In this document: piece by piece, positions 16,564 to 25,015 of the stretch
Numbering within the stretch: position 1 is the first letter of the stretch
Layout: each line of letters begins with the position of its first letter
Made by a program: the position numbers and the translations under genes
The notes under the pieces: model-generated
Seen by the model: only the letters and a program-made list of their open reading frames with translations
Databases searched by the model: none
What the model was told of the DNA's origin: nothing
Origin: Gammaproteobacteria bacterium
GTDB taxonomy: Bacteria; Pseudomonadota; Gammaproteobacteria; Pseudomonadales; Pseudohongiellaceae
Direction of reading: 5' to 3'
Assembly (NCBI GenBank): GCA_002730035.1
Contig: PBYU01000007.1
Coordinates: 9,618 to 48,994, forward strand
DNA length: 39,377 nucleotides

Positions 16564-17544
16564 CTATTCTTTGGGTGTGCCGTCTCCATTCATGCCCATG
16601 GATTCATAGCGCCGCCAGCCAGCCAGGATACCGGGCAGGCCATGATTGCCTTCATGGCAGGCGTACTCGTAAATAGGATCCTCGATGCGCCGCATTGGAA
16701 ACTTCGCCGACCAGCTCTCATCCCAGGAGAGCGGATCTTCGATAGTGAAGTCATACTCCAGTGTAGTGGCGTCGACACGGCGAATGCGTTCTTGCAGTGA
16801 CATTTTCTGAGAGGCGCCGCGCCCATTATCGCGATAGTAGAAATGCTGCGTGCTGATCACCAGCGTGTCACCGTCCCAGTGGGCAATAGCATCGCCATCC
16901 CACTTGACGTGGCGAGTCTGGTGCTGATCATCGAAACGAATAATGCGCGCGCGGTGGATCATCTCGCTGAGAATCATGATGTGATCCTCGGTCTGCACGA
17001 TCTGCACGTTGTTGTTATAGGCGCCGGGCACCAGTGGTGGCCCTGCACCTCCGCTCATCAGACACCGGTCTGCCAGGCTACGCGCTTCCGGTCCTTCACT
17101 GAGACGACGGTTCTCGCCTCGGGTCTGGGCTCTCTCGCGACCCGCGACATTGAGCGACGGCATCCTGCCATTGGGTGGATCATAGATGAGAGAAGTGCGG
17201 CGATCGGCAATCGTTTCCACACCCCGCTCATACCAGAAATTGTTGTAGGAAATCACACCCGGTGGATAACCGGCACCGCCCACAGAGTCGATTATCAGAT
17301 CGCGATTCTGGCGGCGATTTTCGAACTCCTGCCATTCCTTTGCTTGTTCGGCGGTAAGCACCTCCAGATGTTCCAACTCTCTGGGACGATTCAACGGCGT
17401 CAGGGTTCGATAAGTATAGGTTCCCTGCAAGTCAGGCACACCCTTGGCGGTACGTGGCATATCAGTGGATTGTGCGCTCACAGCACCGGCCAGCAACAGA
17501 CCCGCCGATGCTATGCCTAGTGTGGTAAGGACTCGGTTGAACAT
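16564..17544 (-). CDS. Exported PDLQG-family protein, paralogue 3 (function unknown)
   Basis: 326 residues with signal peptide (IASAGLLLAGAVSAQ). Landmarks: VPDLQGTYTYRTLTPLNRP, FENRRQNRDLIIDSVGGAGYPP, WYERGVETIADRRTSLI, PPNGRMPSL, LADRCLMSGGAGPP, AYNNNVQIVQT, EMIHRARIIRFD, AHWDGDTLVISTQHF, DPLSWDESWSAKFPM and YEYACHEGNHGLPG. The RRQNRDLIIDSVGG block is shared with paralogue 4 and missing from paralogues 1 and 2, so 3 and 4 form a subgroup. GGAGG lies 5 bases before the ATG. It leads a minus-strand run with the amidohydrolase-like, cyclase and desaturase genes; the upstream 100 bases to the NHL gene hold the likely promoter. Confidence 0.88.
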   Translation of the reverse strand: MFNRVLTTLGIASAGLLLAGAVSAQSTDMPRTAKGVPDLQGTYTYRTLTPLNRPRELEHLEVLTAEQAKEWQEFENRRQNRDLIIDSVGGAGYPPGVISYNNFWYERGVETIADRRTSLIYDPPNGRMPSLNVAGRERAQTRGENRRLSEGPEARSLADRCLMSGGAGPPLVPGAYNNNVQIVQTEDHIMILSEMIHRARIIRFDDQHQTRHVKWDGDAIAHWDGDTLVISTQHFYYRDNGRGASQKMSLQERIRRVDATTLEYDFTIEDPLSWDESWSAKFPMRRIEDPIYEYACHEGNHGLPGILAGWRRYESMGMNGDGTPKE

Positions 17545-17645
17545 AGTGACCTCCGTCCTGTAAGTGTTCCTATTTTGTTTTCAGGATTAACCCACCTAAA
17601 CTACGCCATCGACAAATTATTTCAAGCGAAATTGGACGCCAGCGC

Positions 17646-18632
17646 CTATTTCCTGCCCAAGATCTCTACGAATTTGTGCAGATCCGGCTTGATGGTATCG
17701 GCTACGAAGATATCGCCGGCAGGGGTTATCGTCATGTAATGCGCCTCGCCGAATTCCCCCAGCTTCTTGCCTGGTTCACCCGTCCCGGCAAGGGGCTTGC
17801 CATTCTCATCCAGTTTGAGGATTTCACCGGCAAAGCCACTCACCATCCAGAGCTGGTTATCGTCGGTGAAATGCAAACCACAAGGCAGGCCCTTGTAAGC
17901 CCATTCCTTGATATAACTGCCTTCGTCATCGAAGATCTGAATTCTTCGATTCTGACGATCGGCCACATAGATCAGGCCTTGCGGATTAACCACGATGGAA
18001 TGGGGCGTATCGAATTGACCGGGGCCGGTGCCGGGGCTGCCCCACTTCTTGAGGAACCTGCCGTTGCCATCAAATTTCAATAACTGCGGCGTGCCGCGAC
18101 CGTGCCCCACCAGGATAAACACCTCACCCGCCGCATTGATGGTCAGGTCGGTGGGTTCGTTCAATAGACCCTGTTCGGGTTCGCCGGGCTGTCGATGTTG
18201 CCCGAGAGTCAATAACACCTCACCGGCCAGGTTCATCTTTCTCACGGTATGCCCATTCACATCGGTGGTCCAGATGTTGCCCTCCGGATCGAGGCGCATG
18301 CCATGGGGCCTGAGATAGTCTCCCTGTCCCCAGGAGCGGATAAATCCACCCTCGGCGTCGAATTCCATCAGCGGATTGGGTCCGCGGTTAAACACCACCA
18401 GATGATTCTCTTTGGTCCACACAACACTCGATGGAGCGCCCATCTCCAGGTCGGCCGGAATATCCAGACCGTGCTCCACTGCTTTAAAACCGAGATCTGG
18501 AACGTCTTCCATCTGATGTGGATCGGGTCCATCCAGTACCTGAGCCTGGCTCTGCAAGGACAGACCAACGGCCAGAATCAAAAAGAAAGTGAATTTCAGG
18601 AGTAACTGGTTTTTTCGATCTGGAATAGTCAT
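17646..18632 (-). CDS. Exported NHL-repeat six-bladed beta-propeller protein
   Basis: 328 residues from ATG 18632, which overlaps the stop of the upstream gene as ATGA; the longer frame to 18677 lies inside that gene. Signal peptide: FTFFLILAVGLSLQSQA. NHL-type blades follow: RPHGMRLDPEGNIWTTDVNGHTV, EPTDLTINAAGEVFILVGHG, FDTPHSIVVNPQGLIYVADRQNRRIQIF and AHYMTITPAGDIFVADT. The closest described fold mates are peptidyl-hydroxyglycine amidating lyases and related periplasmic propellers; lyase residues cannot be confirmed. The ATGA overlap signals translational coupling with the small membrane protein. It closes the CoA-transferase run. Confidence 0.85.
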   Translation of the reverse strand: MTIPDRKNQLLLKFTFFLILAVGLSLQSQAQVLDGPDPHQMEDVPDLGFKAVEHGLDIPADLEMGAPSSVVWTKENHLVVFNRGPNPLMEFDAEGGFIRSWGQGDYLRPHGMRLDPEGNIWTTDVNGHTVRKMNLAGEVLLTLGQHRQPGEPEQGLLNEPTDLTINAAGEVFILVGHGRGTPQLLKFDGNGRFLKKWGSPGTGPGQFDTPHSIVVNPQGLIYVADRQNRRIQIFDDEGSYIKEWAYKGLPCGLHFTDDNQLWMVSGFAGEILKLDENGKPLAGTGEPGKKLGEFGEAHYMTITPAGDIFVADTIKPDLHKFVEILGRK

Positions 18633-19027
18633 CTTTGTTCTCTTTTTTCTGTTTGTGCCTGCCTGTAGGAATGCCACAAATATATCTCGGTGACAAGAAC
18701 TCCCCCCAAAAATGTTGGAGTCCGGGTAAAACCCAGCACGGAAATAGAATCCAGAAAAGCCGCTGGCAGCACGGCTTCTGCGAGCCCGATATAGTAATTC
18801 ACCAGGGTAGCCAGGGAGTAGAATCGGGTAGCAAACATGGCGCAGGCGAGAAGATAGAGCAGCGAAATACTCAGGGTGATGGCGTAGTTGAAATGAGCTC
18901 GCCCTACATAGGCGCTCACGATCACGGCGAAGGAGGCGGAAATCCAGTAATTGAACAGTGAATCGAGTTGGCCTCCGGCAGTGAGGATTACATCGACAGT
19001 TTCATAGTTGGTCAAAGATTCATTCAT
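18629..19027 (-). CDS. Small four-helix inner membrane protein, unknown function
   Basis: 132 residues with four hydrophobic segments, roughly 22-42 (ISASFAVIVSAYVG), 48-68 (YAITLSISLLYLLACAMF), 72-96 and 102-118 (FLGGVLVTEIYLW). The C-terminus is short, polar and basic (HSYRQAQTEKREQR), so it probably faces the cytoplasm. No family recognised. It starts 3 bases after the DUF1801 relic stops and its own TGA overlaps the NHL gene ATG, so expression of all three is linked. A partner role for the exported NHL propeller is possible but only inferred from this linkage. Confidence 0.7.
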   Translation of the reverse strand: MNESLTNYETVDVILTAGGQLDSLFNYWISASFAVIVSAYVGRAHFNYAITLSISLLYLLACAMFATRFYSLATLVNYYIGLAEAVLPAAFLDSISVLGFTRTPTFLGGVLVTEIYLWHSYRQAQTEKREQR

Positions 19028-19030
19028 ACT

Positions 19031-19141
19031 TTACACAGCCTGGTATCCGGTTGCTGCTTCCATAATTGGCAGCAGAGCCAGGGCATCACTGCGCCTTCGG
19101 TCGTTTTCCACTGCTGCGATAAATTTCTTTACTGAAGTCAT
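19031..19141 (-). pseudogene. Truncated DUF1801 gene (N-terminal 36 codons)
   Basis: The frame reads VKKFIAAVENDRRRSDALAL then LPIMEAATGYQ, and stops. This matches the first helix pair of DUF1801 proteins, which continue with a conserved MWG.SIVGFG block that is missing here; downstream DNA is already the membrane protein gene. An AGAGAG ribosome site and the coupling to the next ORF suggest it is still translated as a leader-like peptide. Full-length DUF1801 proteins are about 130-150 residues. The function of the family is unclear. Confidence 0.6.
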
Positions 19142-19175
19142 GAGTCTCTCTATGAAGGCTGGTGATTAAGCGCGG

Positions 19176-20360
19176 CTAAATTACCCCATCGGCAAGCAGC
19201 TGTTGCATGTCCTGCTCATTCAATCCCAGCTCCTGCAGAATCTTCGCGTTCGCCTCACCCAACAGCTGTGCAGGCTTGTCCTCGACCTCTTCGATGCCCT
19301 GCACCACATAGGGCGATCGCACACCAAGCATCGATCCTTCACTGGGGTGCTCATAGGATTGGAAGAGTCCGACTGCACTTAAATGTTCGTTATCAATTAA
19401 CTCATCCAGATGATTGACACGGGTGTGGGGGATGTTGGCATCCTGAAGTAATTCACACCACTCATCGGTGGTTTTCTCTGGTGAGATTTCATTGATCATC
19501 GCATACAGCTGGTTGATATTCTCGCTGCGCTTGACCGCATCGGTGACAATCTCCAACTCCGCCAGTTCGGGGCGTCCCACCAGATGAAAAAAGTCGATCC
19601 AGTTTTGCTTGCTATAGGGCAAAAGCGCGATGAAGCCGTCGGCGGTTGGGTGAGGGTTACGATAGGAGGCATTCAACCGCTCGTATCCTGTTCCGCCCAT
19701 GCTGGGCACGAAGCTCTGACCCGCCATTTGTTCCGCCATTAGAAATGACACCAATCCCTCGAACATCGGTGCCTCGATAGCGCAGCCCTTTCCCGTCCTC
19801 TGTTTGTGCATTAAACCACCGAGTACCGCGATGGTGAGTTGCAGGCCGGCAACCTTGTCGGCGACGATAGTTGGCAGATAGCGCGGATGGCCCTCGCTGT
19901 CGGCGTTTAGATAGGCGAGACCGGAGGCGGCCTGGATGATGTCGTCGTAGGCCGGTACATCGGCCAACGGACCATCCTCTCCGAAACCCTGCGCATTACA
20001 GAACACAATATCCGCTTTCCTGGCCTTGCAGTCCTCATAGCCAATGCCGAGTTTCTCAGCCGTACGAGTCCGCATATTGTGGACCACGACATCAGCCGTC
20101 TTTACCAGGCGATAGAACAACTCTATACCTCGTTCGCTCTTCAGGTTCAGAACCAGCGACTCTTTATTGCGGTTGCAGTTAATGAATCCCGCACCCATCT
20201 GATCTGATCGACCCGGACGTACCGCCCGAAACATGTCTCCTTCAAGATTTTCTATTTTGATGACTTCGGCGCCGAAGTCCCCAAGTATTTGTGTTGCATA
20301 GGGACCTAACACGACCGAGGTTAAATCCAGTACGCGGATTTCATTCAAGATGGCAAACAT
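19176..20360 (-). CDS. Class III (CaiB/BaiF) CoA-transferase
   Basis: 394 residues of the interlocked-dimer CoA-transferase family: VLDLTSVVLGPYATQILGDFGAEVIKIE near the N-terminus, NRNKESLVLNLKSERG, and the catalytic Asp139 in PAYDDIIQAASGL. The enzyme moves CoA between carboxylic acids in the cytoplasm, activating substrates such as carnitine, oxalate, bile acids or aromatic acids; which one is not visible. It has no signal peptide, unlike most neighbours, and so links the exported degradation enzymes to intracellular acyl-CoA metabolism. It leads a run with the DUF1801 relic, membrane protein and NHL protein, 34 bases upstream of the relic. GAGAG lies about 8 bases before the ATG. Confidence 0.92.
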   Translation of the reverse strand: MFAILNEIRVLDLTSVVLGPYATQILGDFGAEVIKIENLEGDMFRAVRPGRSDQMGAGFINCNRNKESLVLNLKSERGIELFYRLVKTADVVVHNMRTRTAEKLGIGYEDCKARKADIVFCNAQGFGEDGPLADVPAYDDIIQAASGLAYLNADSEGHPRYLPTIVADKVAGLQLTIAVLGGLMHKQRTGKGCAIEAPMFEGLVSFLMAEQMAGQSFVPSMGGTGYERLNASYRNPHPTADGFIALLPYSKQNWIDFFHLVGRPELAELEIVTDAVKRSENINQLYAMINEISPEKTTDEWCELLQDANIPHTRVNHLDELIDNEHLSAVGLFQSYEHPSEGSMLGVRSPYVVQGIEEVEDKPAQLLGEANAKILQELGLNEQDMQQLLADGVI

Positions 20361-20490
20361 GTACGACTCTCTCAGTTTAAGTTCAGTTGTTCGCTAAGCG
20401 GTTCTCGACCGGCTACAGCGTGGTGCATAAGATAATTCAAATAGGTAACACATCCAAAGTGCTTACGGTTAAAAGTTAACAAGTGACAAC

Positions 20491-20527
20491 AAAAAAGGGG
20501 CGAGGAATCTGTAACCCTCAGCCCCTT
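20491..20527 (-). terminator. Rho-independent terminator of the tannase gene
   Basis: On the minus strand, AAGGGGC and GAGG (with one bulged base) pair across a loop of about 10 bases, and the stem is followed by a T-run of six. It lies about 125 bases after the tannase stop. The rest of 20361-20650 shows no gene; the left part should hold the CoA-transferase promoter. Confidence 0.7.
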
Positions 20528-20650
20528 CTTGCCATCTTGACTCAGCCGGTATCAGTCGGCACTACCCTGCAGCTTACTAATCAGGGAATGCTGAATGACA
20601 GTATCCTTAGCTCTAACAGCTTGCGTGGGATTGGTCTAAATTCACCGCCT

Positions 20651-22165
20651 TCAAGGGTCGCGGCATTCGAAACTAGCCGCCTCGTCTGAACTACCAGAGC
20701 CTGTATAACTTGCCACTTCAGGATAGGGGCACAGCGGTCTGCTGCGATCTACCTCACCATTGTTGCGATGCACGGCGATTATACTGTCCGGCGCCTGTCC
20801 CCGCTCTACCCAGTTCTCGAGAGCTGACAGAGAATCGAAGCTGTTGGGACCGGGACCTCCAGCACAGTGCCCCATACCCGGCACCATGAACAATCGATAG
20901 GAATCGTGGATGACGTCCCTGCTGCCGAAAGTATCCACCACACTCTGGTAATACTGGGTGGCATTGGCCGGTGAGATCTGCGGATCACTCCAGCCGTGAT
21001 AGGAAATTAACTTCCCGCCATTGTCGAAGAATTCGCTGAGGTCAGGATCTAATGCATTAAGCGTGTCGCTGTCGGCCTGCTCCGCCCTGGAGATGTCGCT
21101 ACTGAAATTGAATCTATCGATTGTCCAATCTTCATCGCCGTACACCAGGTAACGGTACTGATCCAGACCGGTTGCCCGCGCTGAATTCGTCCAGCCCAGA
21201 TCGGTCCAACCCATTTCGCTGCCTGGCAGTAAGCCGGTAATGGCACGACCGGTTGCCGGGTTGGCCGGTGAAGAATAGATCATCTTTACGGTGTTCACTT
21301 GTTCCGACGTCAGGCAGGAGGCGGACGAGCCACTGCCACATTGCAGCACCGAGGGATCGAAATCGCACTGCGCCGGTTTACCGATAAGTCCGTCCACGAC
21401 ACCATCATCGGCATCACAGGATGCCACTGCGGCGCTATAAACCAGTTCTCTATCTGCGGCGGACAGCTGTGCCGATTCATTGGTTTGCAGATACGTGGCG
21501 ATGCGTAACGAGGCTGCCGCTCTACCGGTCCAGTCGGCACCCGGCGCACCAGCCACGATGCCGTCGAAGTCATCGGGAAATCGCTGTGCTTCCTTCATGG
21601 CCTGACGGCCACCGGCGGAACAACCGGTAAAATAGGAATAACGAAGCCCTTCGTTATAGTAAGCATCAATGAGTTGTTTGGATGTCACGTTCAACTCATG
21701 CACCGATCGCCAGCCGAAGTCGATCACTTTCTCAGGGTGGCCAAGCCCGAAACTTGCTGTATTGCCGAGGTGGCCGGTGTCGGTGGAACCTGTTGCGTAT
21801 CCGCCTGACAACGGCAGTGCCAGGGCCGCATGCCGCACATTGCCGGTGAAGGCTGCGTTACCCACCGCCAGATACTTGCCATTCCAGTCACGGGTGGGTA
21901 ACCACAATTCCATCTTGATGTCTGAATCACTACTCGGCGTGAGTGTCGCGGCGACCCGGCAAAACTCCGGCAAGTCAGTGAAGTTCCCACGGGCTTCACT
22001 AAATTCCCCCGCCCCCACCACTTCGGTCAGGGTTATCTTGACATTCGGCAGATCAAGTGCGATGAGATCCTGGCAGGTCTGTGGCGATTGTTGTGCCGCA
22101 AGCAACGGCGCAAAACCAAAAAGCATAGCGGCGGCAGACCATCGAGCAATCTTCTGACAGGGCAT
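20651..22165 (-). CDS. Exported tannase/feruloyl esterase family hydrolase
   Basis: 504 residues with a signal peptide (AAAMLFGFAPLLAAQ). The tannase-type triad with its supporting disulfide (CS-D-HC) is complete: Cys182-Ser183 in TGCSAGGRQAM, Asp394 in SYHGWSDPQISP, and His433-Cys434 in PGMGHCAGG. CDADDGVVDG around 250-259 matches the calcium-binding loop of the lid domain. The family cleaves ester bonds of galloyl or hydroxycinnamoyl groups on plant and algal polyphenols; MHETase also belongs here, so aromatic diester activity cannot be excluded. GGAGG sits 7 bases before the ATG. It forms its own transcription unit, ended by the hairpin at 20491-20527. Confidence 0.93.
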   Translation of the reverse strand: MPCQKIARWSAAAMLFGFAPLLAAQQSPQTCQDLIALDLPNVKITLTEVVGAGEFSEARGNFTDLPEFCRVAATLTPSSDSDIKMELWLPTRDWNGKYLAVGNAAFTGNVRHAALALPLSGGYATGSTDTGHLGNTASFGLGHPEKVIDFGWRSVHELNVTSKQLIDAYYNEGLRYSYFTGCSAGGRQAMKEAQRFPDDFDGIVAGAPGADWTGRAAASLRIATYLQTNESAQLSAADRELVYSAAVASCDADDGVVDGLIGKPAQCDFDPSVLQCGSGSSASCLTSEQVNTVKMIYSSPANPATGRAITGLLPGSEMGWTDLGWTNSARATGLDQYRYLVYGDEDWTIDRFNFSSDISRAEQADSDTLNALDPDLSEFFDNGGKLISYHGWSDPQISPANATQYYQSVVDTFGSRDVIHDSYRLFMVPGMGHCAGGPGPNSFDSLSALENWVERGQAPDSIIAVHRNNGEVDRSRPLCPYPEVASYTGSGSSDEAASFECRDP

Positions 22166-22542
22166 GGGGGTTCCTCCGGGGCATCGAGAAGACGGACGTT
22201 ATCCAGGCATAATCACACAAAACACGGCAGTCCGACCAGTCCCACGGCATGATCCCGGGTAGCGGGCTATCGACGGGCCGCTGCAGCGCATGCTGATATT
22301 GCAGCCCTTGCTCGAGTCCTCGAGCAGGGGCAGAATGATCGCTGCAGTGGATTGTACAGCTGTAACTCCTGCTCACTTGAGATGTCTGCTGATCTGCCCA
22401 GTCATTAATTGGCGAAATCTACCAGATAATCATTCTCGCCTGATGAATAACTCCTGTTATAACAATATGTTAGAGAGTGGCATGTTTGCTGCATGGACAT
22501 AGTTGGAGATTAAATTCGATATAAATAAAGCAGGAGTTACTG
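22166..22542. other. Divergent intergenic region with palindrome
   Basis: About 380 bases between the divergent tannase (-) and small membrane protein (+) genes. TGCTCGAG (22309-22316) and CTCGAGCA (22319-22326) form a palindrome with a 2-base centre, a good operator candidate about 145 bases from the tannase start. The right part becomes AT-rich (GATATAAATAAAG around 22520) and probably carries the promoter of the gene at 22543. No gene is visible. Confidence 0.5.
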
Positions 22543-22890
22543 GTGAACTATTCAGACGAACACGAACATCACATGCCGTTATATCTAAAGGCAATAATCC
22601 TGGCGGTGGTGGGTCTATTCCTGATAATCGGCGTTATCGGTCTGATTCTACCAATTATTCCGGGAATACTGTTCCTGGCTCTGGCCGCGCTGTTGCTGGC
22701 GAAGGTGTCCAGTCGCTTTTCCTACTACCTCAGCAACAATGCCACCTGGAACCGTTTCAAGCGTTACTTCCAGTCTGTCGGCTTTTTGTCAATCGCCCAG
22801 CAAATCAAACTGTCGTTCCTGATAGTGGCTCGAAGCGTTGTTAGCGCTGTCGAGGCAGGAATGGATTTTCTGCGACAGAAAAGCCGTTAA
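22543..22890 (+). CDS. Small inner membrane protein, DUF454/YbaN-like
   Basis: 115 residues. A short polar N-terminus (MNYSDEHEHHMP) is followed by one or two close membrane helices with LILPIIPGILFLALAALLLAK, the LP-x-x-P pattern of DUF454-like proteins. The C-terminal third is amphipathic and basic. The family is conserved in proteobacteria without an agreed function. GTG is the start, with AGGAG 6 bases before it. It converges with the gamma-glutamylcyclotransferase-like gene at an 8-base gap. Confidence 0.65.
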   Translation: MNYSDEHEHHMPLYLKAIILAVVGLFLIIGVIGLILPIIPGILFLALAALLLAKVSSRFSYYLSNNATWNRFKRYFQSVGFLSIAQQIKLSFLIVARSVVSAVEAGMDFLRQKSR

Positions 22891-22898
22891 GCGATTGC

Positions 22899-23390
22899 CT
22901 AAAGATAGATTGCACGCTGGCATTTTGCACGATCCAGATTCGGATCGCTGATGGTTGGGACTGCGGCTATGCGCTCGACATAGTCGGCCGACAGGGGAGC
23001 TTCTCTTGCTCCAGTGAGTACATGGTGTAGATACCAGTCGAAAGGTTTCCATGTGACATCGATGTGTGTGGCGAAATAGGTCAGCGCGGTGCATGCTGAC
23101 TCTGAATCATGGGTCAGGCTGACCATCTTCTGTTCGTAACCCTGTCCTAATCCCTCGATTCGATCGAGAATTTGTTTGCCCGCACTGTCGATGTGGAACA
23201 ACACGCCCATAACATAATCATCAGCATTTCCCGATTCGTAGGCATCGCACTTTGCCGAACCGTCCGTGCCGGCCTTGTGGAAACGCAACTCATGGCAATG
23301 CAGGGTATACACACCGATTTTTTCCAGCGTGGGAATTCGGTCCCGCAATCGCGGGACTGACATATTGGAACCGTATGCAAAGTACTTCAT
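22899..23390 (-). CDS. Gamma-glutamylcyclotransferase-like (GGCT/AIG2 fold) protein
   Basis: 163 residues starting at ATG 23390 (MKYFAYGSNMS), the canonical beginning of the family; the frame extends to 23453, but those residues are atypical. YGSNM forms the anion-binding loop, and the Glu in LDRIEGLGQGYEQ is the likely acid-base residue. GGCT enzymes turn gamma-glutamyl amino acids into 5-oxoproline; bacterial members often act on other gamma-glutamylamines. No signal peptide. The ribosome site is poor, and a decayed pilin fragment lies upstream in the opposite direction. Confidence 0.85.
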   Translation of the reverse strand: MKYFAYGSNMSVPRLRDRIPTLEKIGVYTLHCHELRFHKAGTDGSAKCDAYESGNADDYVMGVLFHIDSAGKQILDRIEGLGQGYEQKMVSLTHDSESACTALTYFATHIDVTWKPFDWYLHHVLTGAREAPLSADYVERIAAVPTISDPNLDRAKCQRAIYL

Positions 23391-23497
23391 AGATTGGCCC
23401 GCACAGCGCTCCCCGCATCGAATTTGAGCAAAAACGGGCTGAAAAAAGCCCACAAGCCTCTAGTTAATCAGGATCGACTGAATTTTTCACTAAACGT

Positions 23498-23614
23498 ATG
23501 CGCACTCAACGTAAACAGTAGGGCTTCACGCTTCTGGAGTTGATGACAGTAACTGCTATCATCGGTGTACTCGTGTCCGTGGCAATGCCTTCCTATCAGC
23601 GATACCGGCCATAG
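23498..23614 (+). pseudogene. Type IV pilin/pseudopilin N-terminal relic with stop in the leader
   Basis: ATG 23498 reads MRTQRKQ, then TAG at 23519-23521, then GFTLLELMTVTAIIGVLV and SVAMPSYQRYRP before a second TAG at 23612. G-F-T-L-L-E at the start of a long hydrophobic helix is the class III prepilin signal; a basic leader ending just before the Gly is cut by PilD and Glu+5 is retained. The leader is broken by an amber codon and nothing after the first 30 mature residues remains. It lies 26 bases before an IS-like terminus, suggesting a deletion or insertion removed the rest. Confidence 0.8.
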
Positions 23615-23640
23615 CCTTTTTTGTATTTGCACTTCCCTAG

Positions 23641-23658
23641 GGATCCTCTGAATAAGTA
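23641..23658 (+). repeat. IS-terminus-like sequence, copy 2
   Basis: GGATCCTCTGAATAAGTA follows CTAG (23637-23640) and matches the 3570-3587 copy at 16 of 18 bases in the same orientation. Its last base is the A of the next gene's ATG, so the insertion end may have supplied the start region. No transposase is near. Confidence 0.45.
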
Positions 23659-24830
23659 TGACTGAAACGCTATCAGTACTGGACGCGCGTAAACTCATTC
23701 TGCATTGTCAACGCCTGAACAGCCGCAACAGCTTTGGTCGCGGTATGAATGCGACACTGGCTGCGATTGAACACCTCGGTTATGTGCAACTGGATACCCT
23801 GTCCGTAGTCCAGAGGGCGCATCTGCACACGCTGTGGAATCGGGTGGTTGGATTCAGGCCTGAGCATATCGACAAGTTACAAAAACAAGGCAAGGTGTTC
23901 GAGCACTGGTCACATGCCCTGGCAATTCTACCTATGCGAGACTACCGCTTTTCTCTGCCAATGATGAACCGGATAGCCAGTGGCGAAGTGCACTGGTTTC
24001 CGAAGAACAAGAAACAAACCGAAAAGGTGTTACAGCGGATTCGTTCCGAAGGACTCCTGTCGTCCAGCAACTTCGACGACAAGAAGACCAGCAATGCCAT
24101 GTGGGCACGCTCCCCATCTAAGGCAGCGCTGGAACAGTTGTTTATCGAAGGCGAGTTGATGGTCCCATATCGCAACAAGTTCCAGAAGGTCTACGACCTT
24201 CGGGAACGCGTCTTGCCAGCAGGTGTCGATACATCTGCTCCCAGCGAGGAAGAGTGGTGCCGTCATCTCATCCGCTCTTTCCTGCGCGCGCATGGATTGG
24301 GACAACTTAAAGAAATGAGTTACCTGAAAAAGGGCATGGGGGCCGCCATGAGTAAAACGGCACAGCAGATGGAGGAAGATGATCTCATTGTAAAGTTATC
24401 TGTCGGCGGCAGGGACTACTATTGCGAGCCGAAGTTGCTGGAGTTGCTGCATACAACACTGCCCCGCAGTAGCCTGCGCATACTCTCTCCATTTGACAAT
24501 GCGATAATTCAGCGTAAACGAATCTCTGCGCTATTCGATTTTGACTTTCAGATCGAATGTTATGTAAAAAAGGAAAATCGAGTGTATGGCTATTTCTGCC
24601 TGCCGATATTACACAGGAACAAACTGGTAGGACGCATCGATGCCAAAGCTGACAAAAAAACTGGCGTATTGCATTTATTTCATCTGCAGTTGGAGGGTGC
24701 TGTACGCGATACAAATGTCTTGCTCACCGCACTGCAAGGGGAGCTAAAACGCTTCGCAACATTTAATGGCTGTGATGAACTACAGCTACATCGCTACTCT
24801 GGCAACGGTAGAAAGCCAACCTGGTCCTAG
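23658..24830 (+). CDS. YcaQ-type winged-helix DNA glycosylase (HTH_42 family)
   Basis: 390 residues. The N-terminal part contains LGYVQLDTLSVVQRAHLHTLWNR; VQLD (Gln44, Asp46) is the QxD motif of YcaQ/AlkX glycosylases, which unhook interstrand DNA crosslinks and excise bulky N-alkyl purines. Three winged-helix units and a C-terminal beta domain (RILSPFDNAIIQRKR, LVGRIDAKADKKTGVLHLFHLQLE) match the family length of about 400. It acts on cytoplasmic DNA. The ATG at 23658 overlaps the end of an IS-like terminus and has no clear Shine-Dalgarno sequence, so expression may be low or start elsewhere. It stands alone among unrelated genes. Confidence 0.85.
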   Translation: MTETLSVLDARKLILHCQRLNSRNSFGRGMNATLAAIEHLGYVQLDTLSVVQRAHLHTLWNRVVGFRPEHIDKLQKQGKVFEHWSHALAILPMRDYRFSLPMMNRIASGEVHWFPKNKKQTEKVLQRIRSEGLLSSSNFDDKKTSNAMWARSPSKAALEQLFIEGELMVPYRNKFQKVYDLRERVLPAGVDTSAPSEEEWCRHLIRSFLRAHGLGQLKEMSYLKKGMGAAMSKTAQQMEEDDLIVKLSVGGRDYYCEPKLLELLHTTLPRSSLRILSPFDNAIIQRKRISALFDFDFQIECYVKKENRVYGYFCLPILHRNKLVGRIDAKADKKTGVLHLFHLQLEGAVRDTNVLLTALQGELKRFATFNGCDELQLHRYSGNGRKPTWS

Positions 24831-25015
24831 ATTTTGCTTATCGAGCATGAACGAAGCGAGGAGCTGCCCTGAAGTCTTGTAGATTCGTAGTTCTCCGTGG
24901 GTTCTGTTGCGTTCATTGTAAGAGACCTCATAGCAGTGAAGAATAGTCACTAATTTTGGCTTATCCAATGGTGATTGTGTCGCAATTTATTACATCGATA
25001 GTAAACAGCCGTAGA

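Noticed and set aside
24786..24968. 60-codon minus-strand ORF after the YcaQ-like gene
   Set aside because: Overlaps the gene end, shows no family resemblance or ribosome site; kept out for lack of support.
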